Below are positions 17,768 to 26,839 of a DNA stretch of 64,000 bases, piece by piece; the first letter of the stretch is position 1; every line of letters starts with the position of its first letter. Source of the DNA: CAZVPF01 sp964628195. GTDB taxonomy: Bacteria; Planctomycetota; Phycisphaerae; Sedimentisphaerales; Anaerohalosphaeraceae. Location of the stretch: positions 1-64,000 of the forward strand of contig CAZVPF010000012.1 in the NCBI GenBank assembly GCA_964628195.1. The letters are read 5' to 3'. A program made the translations under genes and the position numbers. The notes under the pieces are model-generated. The model was not told the origin of the DNA and made no database searches. It worked only from the letters and a program-made list of their open reading frames with translations.

Positions 17768-18826
17768 TCAGTCGAACAGTGATGTGTCCTTTTGGGTGCC
17801 CGGTTCGGTTGATTTGTTTGTTTTATCTTTGTATTTGAGGCCGAGGTGGTCGCATGCCTGTTTTGTTATTTCCCTGCCTCGCTTGGTTCTTCTTACAAAG
17901 CCTATCTGCAGCAGGTAGGGTTCCACAACGTCTTCGAGCGTGTCGCGTTCCTGGCCGAGTGTAGCGGCGAGTGCGTCTATACCGGCAGGGCCGCCGTCGT
18001 AGACTTTGTGCAGCGAGCGGAGGAACGAGCGGTCAAGCTCGTCCATGCCGAGCGGGTCTATCTGCTCCATTTGCAGGGCCTTTTCCACTGTTTCGGCGGT
18101 TAGCCTGCCTTTTGATTTTACTATCGCGTAGTCCCGGACACGCCTTAGAAGGCGGTTCGCAATACGGGGGGTGCCGCGCGAGCGCGAGGCGATCAGCTCC
18201 AGTGCATCGGGGTCGTAGTCGAGCTCCATCATCGCCGCCGAGCGGAGGATTATCTCGCAAAGCTGGCTGGTCGAATAAAAGTCGAGGTGCAGCAGCATAC
18301 CGAACCTTCCGCGAAGCGGTGCGCTTAGCAGTCCGGCGCGCGTGGTGGCGCCGATAAGCGTAAATTGTTTTAACGGAAAGTTTATTGTCTTTGCGTGCAG
18401 CCCGGAGTCGACGGTGTAATCGACTTTGAAATCCTCCATGGCTGGGTAGATGAACTCCTCGACCGGGGCCGAGAGGCGGTGAATTTCGTCGATGAAAAGT
18501 ATGTCGCCCTTGTTCATGTTCGTCAGCAGGCCCATTATATCGCCCTGCTTAACGAGCGCGGGACCCGATGAGACACGGACAGCAGCGCCCATTTCGTTCG
18601 CTATCACGTGGGCGAGCGTGGTCTTTCCGAGTCCGGGCGGGCCGTGGAAAAGAATGTGGTCGAGGACGGCTTGTCTCTTCTTTGCCGCCTGGACCGCTAT
18701 TGAGAGCTTTTCCTTTACCGCTTCCTGGCCGGCGACTTCGGCGAGGGTTTGGGGGCGGAGCGACTGGTTGAGCGTTTCCTCCTGCGGAGAGCTTGTTTGA
18801 GCGTTGAATACACGTTCGATTGCCAT
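17768..18826 (-). CDS. ruvB: Holliday junction branch migration helicase RuvB
   Basis: A 352-aa AAA+ motor that drives branch migration of Holliday junctions with RuvA. Seen: LRPQTLAEVAGQEAVKEKL at the N-terminus, Walker A GPPGLGKTTL, Walker B ILFIDEIHRL, sensor 1 LIGATTRAGLL, arginine-finger region APLRGRFG, and the C-terminal winged-helix GIDALAATLGQERDTLEDV. The ATG directly abuts the ruvA stop (no gap). It is the last gene of the hisC-to-ruvB run. Confidence 0.98.
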   Translation of the reverse strand: MAIERVFNAQTSSPQEETLNQSLRPQTLAEVAGQEAVKEKLSIAVQAAKKRQAVLDHILFHGPPGLGKTTLAHVIANEMGAAVRVSSGPALVKQGDIMGLLTNMNKGDILFIDEIHRLSAPVEEFIYPAMEDFKVDYTVDSGLHAKTINFPLKQFTLIGATTRAGLLSAPLRGRFGMLLHLDFYSTSQLCEIILRSAAMMELDYDPDALELIASRSRGTPRIANRLLRRVRDYAIVKSKGRLTAETVEKALQMEQIDPLGMDELDRSFLRSLHKVYDGGPAGIDALAATLGQERDTLEDVVEPYLLQIGFVRRTKRGREITKQACDHLGLKYKDKTNKSTEPGTQKDTSLFD

Positions 18827-19453
18827 TTAGACCTCCACGCCCTGTTTTATGCGGTAGATAAGCGGGACCAGCTGCTCTGCGGCGGTTATTTCCGGGTGTT
18901 TTTTGCAGGCCATGTTTATAAGTTCGACGGCTTCGGGGCGTTTTTCGCCCCATGCTATGAGTATTTCAAGGGCCTCCATCTGGAAGTTGTCGAACTCCGC
19001 ACCGGAAGAAACGGGGCCTGCATCATAAGCGTATTTTTCGAGCTTGCCCTTAAGCTGAGCGATTATTTGCTGGGCAAAACGCTTGCCGATAGAGGGCAGG
19101 GACATGAGTATTTTTTCGTCGCCTGCTTCGACAGCCGAGGCAATTGTGGATATGGGCACGGAGAGCGACTTGAGAGCCTTTTTGATGCCCATGCCTTTTA
19201 CAGAGGTATAGCTTGCGAAGAAGTCCTTTTCGCTTTCGGTGATGAAGCCGACAAGCCTTGGGATAATATTGCCGCCGCCCGGCGCGGATTCGTAATATTC
19301 GACTGTCGAGAGGGTGACCTGCCTGCCTACCTGGCCGGAAAGAGTTCCTATCGCATAAGCCGGGACCATGACTTCATAAGAAAGCTGACCGACTTTGAGG
19401 ACGACTGAATCCTGCCTGACGTTGAGAAGTTTACCCTCTATCTGGACTATCAT
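18827..19453 (-). CDS. ruvA: Holliday junction DNA-binding protein RuvA
   Basis: A 208-aa tetrameric junction-binding protein. Domain I is an OB fold (MIVQIEGKLLNV). The two helix-hairpin-helix motifs lie in domain II (SVKGMGIKKAL and LPSIGKRFAQQI). Domain III at the C-terminus, which contacts RuvB, follows a variable linker (EILIAWGEKRPEAVELI). ruvB follows immediately. Confidence 0.97.
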   Translation of the reverse strand: MIVQIEGKLLNVRQDSVVLKVGQLSYEVMVPAYAIGTLSGQVGRQVTLSTVEYYESAPGGGNIIPRLVGFITESEKDFFASYTSVKGMGIKKALKSLSVPISTIASAVEAGDEKILMSLPSIGKRFAQQIIAQLKGKLEKYAYDAGPVSSGAEFDNFQMEALEILIAWGEKRPEAVELINMACKKHPEITAAEQLVPLIYRIKQGVEV

Positions 19454-19520
19454 AGGTTTCCATATCGTTAATTTTCAAGAACGTTTATATTTCTACCAGG
19501 CGATGATGATACCATGAGTT

Positions 19521-20006
19521 TTAGATATTCTCAAGTTTAAAAGTGTTGGCACAGCATAATGCGGCGGCGAGGGCGTCGGCGACGTCCGGCGGCTCGGGGA
19601 CCTGCGGCAGGGAAAGCACGGTGCAGACGGCAAGCTGCATTTGACGTTTGGATGCCCTGCCGTTTCCGGTTAGCGACTTTTTAATTTTCGTTGCCGCAAA
19701 GCTGTTGACCTTTGCGCCGAAAGCTGCGCTTCGCTGGAGAATTACGCCCCTTGCGTGGGCCATGAGCACGGCTGTGCGGGGGTGTTTGTAATGAGCGTAG
19801 AGGTCCTCGACGGCGACAGTGTCGCATTGGGTCTCCCGCAGGAGCTCGTCAAAGTCATTGGCGAGACCGGCAAGGCGGTTTTCAAGGGTATCTTTTGCCG
19901 GGGTTCTTATCGTGCCTGCGCAAATCAGGAATGTTTTATCTTTTTGGAAATCAATCGCGGCGAAACCGCAGATGTTCAGTCCCGGATCGACTCCGAGAAT
20001 TATCAT
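19521..20006 (-). CDS. ruvC: Crossover junction endodeoxyribonuclease RuvC
   Basis: A ~161-aa Holliday junction resolvase that cuts the junction held by RuvA/RuvB. Catalytic acidic residues are visible in GVDPGLNICG (Asp), TVAVEDLYAH (Glu) and PPDVADALAAAL (Asp pair). The frame is open to an ATG at 20018, but I choose ATG 20006: GGAGG lies seven bases upstream, and the ATG overlaps the cysS stop as ATGA, implying translational coupling. Gene order cysS-ruvC-ruvA-ruvB is continuous on this strand. Confidence 0.96.
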   Translation of the reverse strand: MIILGVDPGLNICGFAAIDFQKDKTFLICAGTIRTPAKDTLENRLAGLANDFDELLRETQCDTVAVEDLYAHYKHPRTAVLMAHARGVILQRSAAFGAKVNSFAATKIKKSLTGNGRASKRQMQLAVCTVLSLPQVPEPPDVADALAAALCCANTFKLENI

Positions 20007-21487
20007 TTTCGCCTCCATTCGGTAACGTCGCCGGGCTTGTCTTCGAGGACGACACCGAGCTCGGCGAGCCTGTCGCGGATCGCGTCGGCGGCGGCGTAGT
20101 CCTTGTCCTTTTTTGCCTTGGTGCGTTTTTCGATTACCTGCTTAAGGAGATAATCAAGCAGCTGGTCATCCTGAGCGGCAGCCTGGGGGTAATGCTGCGG
20201 GACTACGCCGAGGACATCGCCGCCGAGCCTGCTGAACTCGTCGTTAATCGCCTCGAAGGTGCCCTTTGTCGTCGAGCCGTCGTCGATTACTTTCGCGGCG
20301 ATTCTTGTAATATCGAACAGCACCGAAAGTGCGACGGCGGTGTTGAGGTCGTCGTTCATGGCTGCCTCGAACCTTGCTTTGCACTGGCCGAGCTGTTCGG
20401 CGAGGGCATCGGAGGCGGGGCCTTGCGGTGCGGATTTGATCGCCTTTCGCACGGCGAGCACGGACTGTGTTATTTTGTCGTATCCGCTCTGGGCGGCGGT
20501 AAGAGCTGCGTCGGAGAAGTCTATTGGGCTGCGGTAGTGGCTGTTGAGCACGAGCTGGCGGACCGCAAGGGGATCGTAGGCCCTGCTGAGTGTTTCGTGC
20601 TCTCCTGAGAAAAGCTGTTTGAGCGTTATGAAGTTGCCGAGGCTTTTTCCCATTTTCTGCCCGTTTACGGTTACCATATTGTTATGGACCCAGTATTTGA
20701 CGAACGGCTTGCCGGTGACGGCCTGGGCCTGGGCGATTTCGCATTCGTGGTGGGGAAACTGGTTTTCGAGGCCGCCTGCGTGGATGTCCAGGGTTTCGCC
20801 GATGTATTTCATGCTCATTACGGAGCATTCTAGGTGCCAGCCGGGGTAGCCGCGACCCCAGGGGCTGTCCCACTGCATGATGTGGGAGGGTTCGGCTTTT
20901 TTCCATACGGCGAAGTCGGCGGGGTGTTTTTTTTCCGATGAAACTTCAACACGTGCGCCGGCTTGCATTTGCTCGATGTTGCGGCCAGAGAGCTTGCCGT
21001 AATCAGCGAATTTTTCCACGGAGAAATAGACCGAGCCGTTTACTTCGTATGCATAGCCCTTTTCAATGAGCTTTTGCACGAACTCGATCTGCTCGGGGAT
21101 ATGACCCGATGCGCGTGGTGAGACGTCGGGGCGAATGCAGGCGAGTTTATCCATATCCTGGAAATAACTGTGGGTGTAGTATTCGGCAATCTCCATCGGA
21201 TGCTTTTTCTCTATGCGGGCCTGCTTTATGAGCTTGTCTTCGCCTTGGTCGGCGTCGTCGGTGAGGTGGCCCACGTCGGTTATGTTCTGAACATATTTTA
21301 CGTTGTATCCAAGGTATCGCAGGTAACGCACGAGCACGTCAAAGCTGACGTAGCTTTTGGCGTGACCGAGATGGGCGTGGCCGTAGACGGTGGGACCGCA
21401 GACATAGAGCCCGACATGGCCGGGGTGGACAGGCTCGAACTTTTCAACCTTTCGCGTTAGAGTGTTGTATATCCTGAAACTCATCAA
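20003..21487 (-). CDS. cysS: Cysteinyl-tRNA synthetase
   Basis: A 494-aa class I synthetase charging tRNA-Cys. Seen: zinc Cys30 in YVCGPTVYG, the HIGH-type motif HLGH (39-42), zinc ligands in WHLECSVMS and FPHHECE, and the KMSKS-type loop KMGKSLGNF. The C-terminal part carries the DALR-like helices. GGAGAG precedes the first of two adjacent ATGs, supporting the start used. It is downstream of ispF by 23 bp and its stop overlaps the ruvC start. Confidence 0.98.
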   Translation of the reverse strand: MMSFRIYNTLTRKVEKFEPVHPGHVGLYVCGPTVYGHAHLGHAKSYVSFDVLVRYLRYLGYNVKYVQNITDVGHLTDDADQGEDKLIKQARIEKKHPMEIAEYYTHSYFQDMDKLACIRPDVSPRASGHIPEQIEFVQKLIEKGYAYEVNGSVYFSVEKFADYGKLSGRNIEQMQAGARVEVSSEKKHPADFAVWKKAEPSHIMQWDSPWGRGYPGWHLECSVMSMKYIGETLDIHAGGLENQFPHHECEIAQAQAVTGKPFVKYWVHNNMVTVNGQKMGKSLGNFITLKQLFSGEHETLSRAYDPLAVRQLVLNSHYRSPIDFSDAALTAAQSGYDKITQSVLAVRKAIKSAPQGPASDALAEQLGQCKARFEAAMNDDLNTAVALSVLFDITRIAAKVIDDGSTTKGTFEAINDEFSRLGGDVLGVVPQHYPQAAAQDDQLLDYLLKQVIEKRTKAKKDKDYAAADAIRDRLAELGVVLEDKPGDVTEWRRK

Positions 21488-21510
21488 AACTCTCCGTTTT
21501 ATATTTTTAA

Positions 21511-22020
21511 CTAAAGCGTTCGTTTAATTCTTTTTTTAAGCGTAACAGCGGCCAGGGCGGCGATGGCTTTTACCTGGCCAATATCTCCGAGGCCCTCGTT
21601 GGTCTTGGCCTTTACGTTTACATCGGCGAAGTTTATCGCGAGCAGGTCGGCGATTGAACGTTTTATCTGGCCCTTGATCGGGCCGAGTTTGGGCTGTTCG
21701 GCCTGGATGGTGAGGTCCACATTGACCACCTGCCATTCGTCCTGCTGGAGCCTGTTTCGCACTATTATGACAAATTCTCGCGAGTCGAAGTCTTTCCACT
21801 TCTCGTCGGTGTCCGGGAAGAGGGTTCCGATATCGCCCATTCCGGCGGCACCGAGCAAGGCGTCGACAAGTGCGTGCAGAGCGACATCGCCGTCGGAGTG
21901 TCCGACAAGGCCCAGCGGGAAGGAGATGCTGACACCGCCCAAAACAAGCTCCGGGCCGCCCTCGAGGCGGTGTATATCTGTGCCGATACCCATTCTGTAT
22001 TCGTAAACGATATCTCTCAC
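21511..22020 (-). CDS. ispF: 2-C-methyl-D-erythritol 2,4-cyclodiphosphate synthase
   Basis: A 169-aa enzyme of the non-mevalonate isoprenoid pathway that cyclises CDP-methylerythritol phosphate. The metal motif is GIGTDIHRL; other signatures are GLVGHSDGDVALHALVDALL, IGTLFPDTDEKW and the C-terminal KAKTNEGLGDIGQ. It starts with GTG overlapping the hisB stop (GTGA), with AGGGGA four to five bases upstream; an ATG at codon 10 is the alternative. It probably belongs to the his/ruv transcript. Confidence 0.97.
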   Translation of the reverse strand: MRDIVYEYRMGIGTDIHRLEGGPELVLGGVSISFPLGLVGHSDGDVALHALVDALLGAAGMGDIGTLFPDTDEKWKDFDSREFVIIVRNRLQQDEWQVVNVDLTIQAEQPKLGPIKGQIKRSIADLLAINFADVNVKAKTNEGLGDIGQVKAIAALAAVTLKKRIKRTL

Positions 22021-22601
22021 AGCGTCCCCTTTGTAGATGGAAGCTCCGAGCCGACGACCCTGACCGCAGCGGAAACTGCCTGGCCGATGGCTTTGAATAT
22101 GCCCTCCGCGACGTGGTGGCTGTTGGTTCCGTAAGGGACGTTTACATGCAGATTGAACTTTCCGTTTGCCGAGAAGCTGCGGAGGAACTCTTCAATGCAC
22201 TCGACGTCGAACTCGCCGATCTTTTCGCTGCTGTATTCAACGTTGTAAACAAAGAAAGCCCTGCCGGAAAGGTCGACGGCCACATTGGCAAGTGCGTCTT
22301 CCATCGGCACCGATGCGCTTCCGTAACGGTTAATGCCCTTCTTGTCGCCGAGCGTTTTATCAAGAGCTGTGCCCAGGCAAATCGCGATATCCTCGACGGT
22401 ATGATGGGCGTCGACTTCAAGGTCGCCTTTGCACTTGACCTTCAGGTCCATCCGGCTGTGCTTGCTGAGATGGGCAAGCATGTGGTCGAGAAAACCTATG
22501 CCGGTGTCGAGCTCGTAGGCCCCCCTGCCGTCAAGATTAAGCTCGAGTGAGATATCCGTTTCATTCGTTTTTCTTTTGATGCTCTCTTTTCTTTCGGGCA
22601 T
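22017..22601 (-). CDS. hisB: Imidazoleglycerol-phosphate dehydratase
   Basis: A 194-aa single-function HisB catalysing the sixth step of histidine synthesis; no phosphatase domain is fused. Metal-binding signatures are visible: TGIGFLDHMLAHLSKHS and EVDAHHTVEDIAICLG, with a second His-rich repeat GTNSHHVAEGIFKAIG. It is 11 bp downstream of hisC and overlaps ispF by 4 nt. Confidence 0.97.
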   Translation of the reverse strand: MPERKESIKRKTNETDISLELNLDGRGAYELDTGIGFLDHMLAHLSKHSRMDLKVKCKGDLEVDAHHTVEDIAICLGTALDKTLGDKKGINRYGSASVPMEDALANVAVDLSGRAFFVYNVEYSSEKIGEFDVECIEEFLRSFSANGKFNLHVNVPYGTNSHHVAEGIFKAIGQAVSAAVRVVGSELPSTKGTL

Positions 22602-22612
22602 ATTGAACCTCG

Positions 22613-23668
22613 TTAATTTAAGATTTCCTTAACAGCATTTATCAACTGCGTATTTTGTTCAGGCGTTCCGACTGTTATTCTCAGCCTGTCGTTGATTCCG
22701 GTTATATCGAAATATCGAACATATATGTTTCGCTCGATAAGTTTGTGGTATAATTGCACGGCGCGGCCTTTCGGCGGGCGGGCGAAGAGAAAGTTAGTGA
22801 AGCTTTCGTCGAGGTCGAAGCCAACCTCGCGAAGCCCTGATGTAAGGCGTTTTCTTTCTGCAATGACTTTTTCAACGTTTGATTTGAAATACTGCTGGTC
22901 CTTAATGGCTGCGGTTGCGGCGGTTATTGCGCATACGTCAACGTTGTAGGAGTCCTTGACCTTTTCGATCAGGCCGGTTATCAATTCAGGGCATGCGATA
23001 CCGTAACCGAAACGTATTCCGGCAAGCGAGTAGCCCTTCGACATCGAGCGGAGAATTATAACGTTGTCATGTTTTTTTACAAGGTCTATGCAGTTTGTGT
23101 CGGCGAAGTCTACGTATGCTTCGTCGATCATGACCGCGGTTTTACCTTTTACCGCAGCGCAGAGTTTATCAATTTCGCCCGGCTGGATAAAAGAGGCGGT
23201 AGGAGCGTTGGGATTGCAGACAATGATAAGTCCTGCGGATGTTTTTGCGAGCTTTTCAGCGGGCAGCGCATTGCCCCGGCGGTAAGGTATCTCAATGTAG
23301 TCGCAATCCTGGATGCCGGCAAGGACCGGGTAAAGAGAATAGGTTGGTCCGGCACAGGCAACGGGGCTTGTCTTATCACAAAAAGCCCGGATACAGATAG
23401 TCAACAGGTCGTCCCCGCCGTTTGTGCAGATAATGTTTTCCGGGGTCAGTGCGTGCACTTCAGCGGCGGCGGAGCGGAATTCATTGCCTACAGGGTCGGG
23501 GTATCTGCGCAGCCGGTCCGGGGCGAGCCCGGCAAGGGCCTTTAGGACCTCAGGCGAGGGCGGATAAGGGTTTTCATTGGTGTTTAGCTTGATCACATTG
23601 CCGCTTTTGGGCTGATAGCCGGGTACGTAACCCTCTAAACGCTCAATATTGTCGCGAAAATACGCCAT
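22613..23668 (-). CDS. hisC: Histidinol-phosphate aminotransferase
   Basis: A 351-aa PLP enzyme of fold type I that makes L-histidinol phosphate. Seen: the substrate loop KLNTNENPYPPSPEV, NPNAPTASF, MIDEAYVDF, and the PLP lysine in RSMSKGYSLAGIRFGY. It is the first gene of the his-isp-cys-ruv run. In the upstream gap 23669-23792 there is a TATAAT on the minus strand (23711-23706) with a poor -35, and crossed repeats (ATTTTTAC/GTAAAAAT and ACTGC/GCAGT) near 23712-23745. Confidence 0.97.
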   Translation of the reverse strand: MAYFRDNIERLEGYVPGYQPKSGNVIKLNTNENPYPPSPEVLKALAGLAPDRLRRYPDPVGNEFRSAAAEVHALTPENIICTNGGDDLLTICIRAFCDKTSPVACAGPTYSLYPVLAGIQDCDYIEIPYRRGNALPAEKLAKTSAGLIIVCNPNAPTASFIQPGEIDKLCAAVKGKTAVMIDEAYVDFADTNCIDLVKKHDNVIILRSMSKGYSLAGIRFGYGIACPELITGLIEKVKDSYNVDVCAITAATAAIKDQQYFKSNVEKVIAERKRLTSGLREVGFDLDESFTNFLFARPPKGRAVQLYHKLIERNIYVRYFDITGINDRLRITVGTPEQNTQLINAVKEILN

Positions 23669-23792
23669 TAAGTACTACCTGCATAATTATTATAGACAGG
23701 GGAAGATTATAACTGCATTTTTACAGCATTAAAAGCAGTTTTTGTAAAAATAAGCGTTGGAGAGAGTTGCCCAGGGTACAGAAAACCGTTAT

Positions 23793-26714
23793 CTATTCCC
23801 AGCAGGCGTCGGATGGGTTGAGGTTGCATGTCAGCCACTTCGCTGAAATGGCGGCAAGGTCGGATATATCGACGGTGCAGTCGGTGTTCCAGTCGCCGGT
23901 TATTGTCTGAAGACAACTGTAGCTTTGGGAGACTTTTACAGCCGCTAAATCGTAGTCGCCGGCTGCTGAGTATACGTATCCTGCCATAAACGCCTGGTCG
24001 GCATCTGGGCGGACCCAAATTGCCGAATCTGTCCCGCCGCCCGGCCCGTCGTACCTGAAAGCGTCGACAAACTGCCCGGTGGTGTCAAATTTAACGAGGG
24101 CCATGTCATAATTTCCGCCGGAAGACTGGCTGTAGCCTGCCATTATTATCCTTCCGGCGGGGGTAAGTGCGATATCGGCGAGGTTGTCCACTCCTGAAAA
24201 GGGCCCGTCATAGCGTGCGGCCCATTGCTGGAGACCTGCGGAGTTGTACTTAACGGCAAGATAATCCCTGCCGGTCGTGCCCATCGCATTGGCGGCAGTG
24301 TAGACGCCGCCGGCGGGGTCCAGTTCAATATCGACGGCGGTTTCGTCAAATCCGCCTGCCTGTGCGAAACGGGCCAGCCATTCGATGTCCCCGTCAAGGG
24401 GGTCATACCTTGCTGTAACGACATCTTTGTTTGAGTCGCCTCTGCTTGTACCGGCAGCATAGACAATTCCGTTCGGGTCGACTGCAAGTGCCTCGATGAA
24501 ATCCTCGCCATTGCCTGTGCCGTTATAGGTCTGCGACCATTTAAGTTGGCCGTCCGTGTCGTATTTAATCAGCAGAAAGTCTTTGCCGTCAATTGCCGAG
24601 ACTGAATAGCCGCCTACATAAAGATTTTCACCGTCGAGTAATATCACCGAACCGACATCGTCGTTGCCGGGGGGGCCGGAGTAGGTTTTTGTCCAGACGG
24701 TATCGCCCAGCGAGTCATATTTTATCGTCACACAATCGAGCCCCCCTGTCGCTGATGCAGATTTGCCCGTAATGTAAATATTGCCCGCCGAGTCGAGGGC
24801 GCAGGCCAATGCTTCGTCGGCTGCGTTTACGTCGGGGTTGTCGTAAAGCCTTGCCCAGTTGACATCGCCGGTCGCCTGGTCGAATTTCAAGGTGAGCATA
24901 TCGTAATTCCCATCGGTGTTCCATGTCTTTCCGACTGCGTAGAGAAAGCTATCGGAGCAGGCTGAGGCCGAGATGACATCGCTTTTGCCGCCCTGGCCGG
25001 AGTATGTGTTTTTCCATGCCCTGTCGCCGACGGAAGTGAACTTAACCGCGGCAGCATCCATAAAGCCGCCGTCGCCTGCTGTCGTACCGAAGATGTATAT
25101 GTTACCCGCAGTGTCGCCGCAGGCTGTGTTTGCCAGTTCGTTTTCAGCGGCGAAGTCGTCAGACTGCTGCCAGAGCAGGGTCATTGCGTTCGGGTCGAGG
25201 GGCAGGGTTTGACGCCAGTGGGCCGCGAAAATGGCTGTGTCGCGGTAGTCGACTTTGCAGTCGCCGTCAAGGTCCTGCTTAATTTGCTCAGTGCAGACGA
25301 TCTGCTGGCCGGCTGAAGATTTTGAGGCCTGTTCGGTCCTTCCGTAGGCGCCCAGATTTGGTATGTCCCCGTTAGGGTAAGGCTCGTCGCCTATGGTCGA
25401 GTTAGGGTCGCCTGCGTCGATGCAGGGACTGTCGATTGAGTCATAAAACCATTGCTGCTGGTCAGGATCATAACGTCCCGATTTAGAGAGCAAGTGGTAG
25501 TCACCGGGGGTGTATTGATCCCCTGTCCAGTTGCCGGCTGAAGCAAAGGCTGGGTTTTTAACAAGGGCATGCGGGCCGGAGACAGCGCCGCCGCCAAAGG
25601 TTCCGCCCACATTAGCCCACCAGCAGTTGAAGCTGGTCTGGGCGGTGCCGTAAAGCCCGCCGGTATCAGGGGCCTGGTTGTAGGCGATTATGTTGTGCGA
25701 TACAACCTGGGGGCAGTTGTAAAGGCCGCCGCCCGAGACTGCTGCGATGTTATGGACAATAGTGTTGTTGGTTATACCGGAGGTGCAGTTGTAAAGGCCT
25801 GCGCCGTAGTCGGCGGTGTTGCCGGCGATGACATTGTTTTCAATGGGGTCAAAGCATTCGCTCATGCCGCCCCTGCCTGAGTTACCGTAGACAAGGTTGC
25901 CGTAAATGCCCCCGGAGCAGTAATACAGCCCCCCGCCGCCGTTGCCTGAGACGGTGTTGGAGGTTATGTTCTCTGAGAGGTAAATGCCGACGTCGTTGTT
26001 GTCGGCGACGGTGTTTTGGATTATCGAGCCGGCGCAGAAAAAGATGCCTGTCTGGTTTTGCGTAACGGTATTACCTTTTATGACGCCCAGGCAGTGGCGA
26101 ATGCCGCTTCCGGCGCAGCCGGTAACGGTGTTGTCCTGTATCAAGGCGTCGCAATATGAAATGCCGTTGGCGTCGCTGTTGAGGATGGTGTTGCCGGTTA
26201 TGGTTCCGTTACAGTTATAAATCGCTTCGGCTGCGGAGTTTGTAATATGATTTTCAAGAATTTGGGGCTGAGCGGAGAGGGTTGCCCATACCGCCGAGGC
26301 GGGTGAATTTTCAATGACATTTTTTCTTATTACAGGAGACGAACCATAGCACCGTACTCCCCCGCCGGAAAGAGTAAAGCCATGGAGGACCGAATCGGGG
26401 CCTTCGCCAAACTCGAACACAACGGCCCATTTTGACATGCCCGGATCGATAACGGTGGATTCTACAATTGCAGGGTCGTTCGGGTCCAGGCTCCTTACGA
26501 GAATGTCCATGCCGTAAAAGTTAAGCGGGCCGTAGGTGCCGGGGTAAACAAGGACGGTGTCGCCGCTGTAACTGTTGTAGACGGCTTGCTGGATATCGAG
26601 ATAATCTGCGCCGCCGTCGTCGTCGACGGTTATGACGGCCCCAGCAGAGCAAAGCTGAGTTAATATAACCAGCGGCAAAATCAAGCATACCGCCTGTGAT
26701 AACACCCTCCGCAT
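23793..26714 (-). CDS. Giant secreted beta-helix / beta-propeller protein with two dockerin-like segments
   Basis: A 973-aa exported protein with a signal peptide (cleavage near CSAGA). Residues ~28-400 form a right-handed parallel beta-helix with many N-x-I/V-x-x-N rungs (ITGNTILNSDANGISY, GNTVTQNQTGIFF). Residues ~480-505 are a Ca-binding dockerin-like segment (DLDGDCKVDYRDTAIFAAHW). Residues ~520-920 hold ~8 SBBP-type propeller repeats (DSAGNIYITGKSAS, VKFDTTGQF). The C-terminus has a second dockerin-like tail (GDWNTDCTVDISDLAAISAK). No catalytic motif is clear. It may bind or degrade acidic polysaccharides alongside the GH28 gene upstream; that is inference. Confidence 0.85.
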   Translation of the reverse strand: MRRVLSQAVCLILPLVILTQLCSAGAVITVDDDGGADYLDIQQAVYNSYSGDTVLVYPGTYGPLNFYGMDILVRSLDPNDPAIVESTVIDPGMSKWAVVFEFGEGPDSVLHGFTLSGGGVRCYGSSPVIRKNVIENSPASAVWATLSAQPQILENHITNSAAEAIYNCNGTITGNTILNSDANGISYCDALIQDNTVTGCAGSGIRHCLGVIKGNTVTQNQTGIFFCAGSIIQNTVADNNDVGIYLSENITSNTVSGNGGGGLYYCSGGIYGNLVYGNSGRGGMSECFDPIENNVIAGNTADYGAGLYNCTSGITNNTIVHNIAAVSGGGLYNCPQVVSHNIIAYNQAPDTGGLYGTAQTSFNCWWANVGGTFGGGAVSGPHALVKNPAFASAGNWTGDQYTPGDYHLLSKSGRYDPDQQQWFYDSIDSPCIDAGDPNSTIGDEPYPNGDIPNLGAYGRTEQASKSSAGQQIVCTEQIKQDLDGDCKVDYRDTAIFAAHWRQTLPLDPNAMTLLWQQSDDFAAENELANTACGDTAGNIYIFGTTAGDGGFMDAAAVKFTSVGDRAWKNTYSGQGGKSDVISASACSDSFLYAVGKTWNTDGNYDMLTLKFDQATGDVNWARLYDNPDVNAADEALACALDSAGNIYITGKSASATGGLDCVTIKYDSLGDTVWTKTYSGPPGNDDVGSVILLDGENLYVGGYSVSAIDGKDFLLIKYDTDGQLKWSQTYNGTGNGEDFIEALAVDPNGIVYAAGTSRGDSNKDVVTARYDPLDGDIEWLARFAQAGGFDETAVDIELDPAGGVYTAANAMGTTGRDYLAVKYNSAGLQQWAARYDGPFSGVDNLADIALTPAGRIIMAGYSQSSGGNYDMALVKFDTTGQFVDAFRYDGPGGGTDSAIWVRPDADQAFMAGYVYSAAGDYDLAAVKVSQSYSCLQTITGDWNTDCTVDISDLAAISAKWLTCNLNPSDACWE

Positions 26715-26752
26715 TTTTTAAGCTCCAAAGTTTTACTTAAAAGCCCCGCTTA

Positions 26753-26815
26753 TTAAGAACGACGGTTTATTATCGGCAAAAAGCTCGTAAAACGTCCAAT
26801 AATAATCGTTCTTAA
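26753..26815. repeat. Inverted repeat in the gap between GH28 and beta-helix genes
   Basis: TTAAGAACGA at 26753-26762 and TCGTTCTTAA at 26806-26815 are perfect 10-bp arms 43 bp apart, with partial extension into the spacer (TTATTAT / AATAATAA). It lies after the GH28 stop and before the next gene on the minus strand. It could be an operator pair or a large 3'-end hairpin. There is no T run in either direction. Confidence 0.45.
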
Positions 26816-26839
26816 AGCCTGAAAACAGCAAATACGCTG

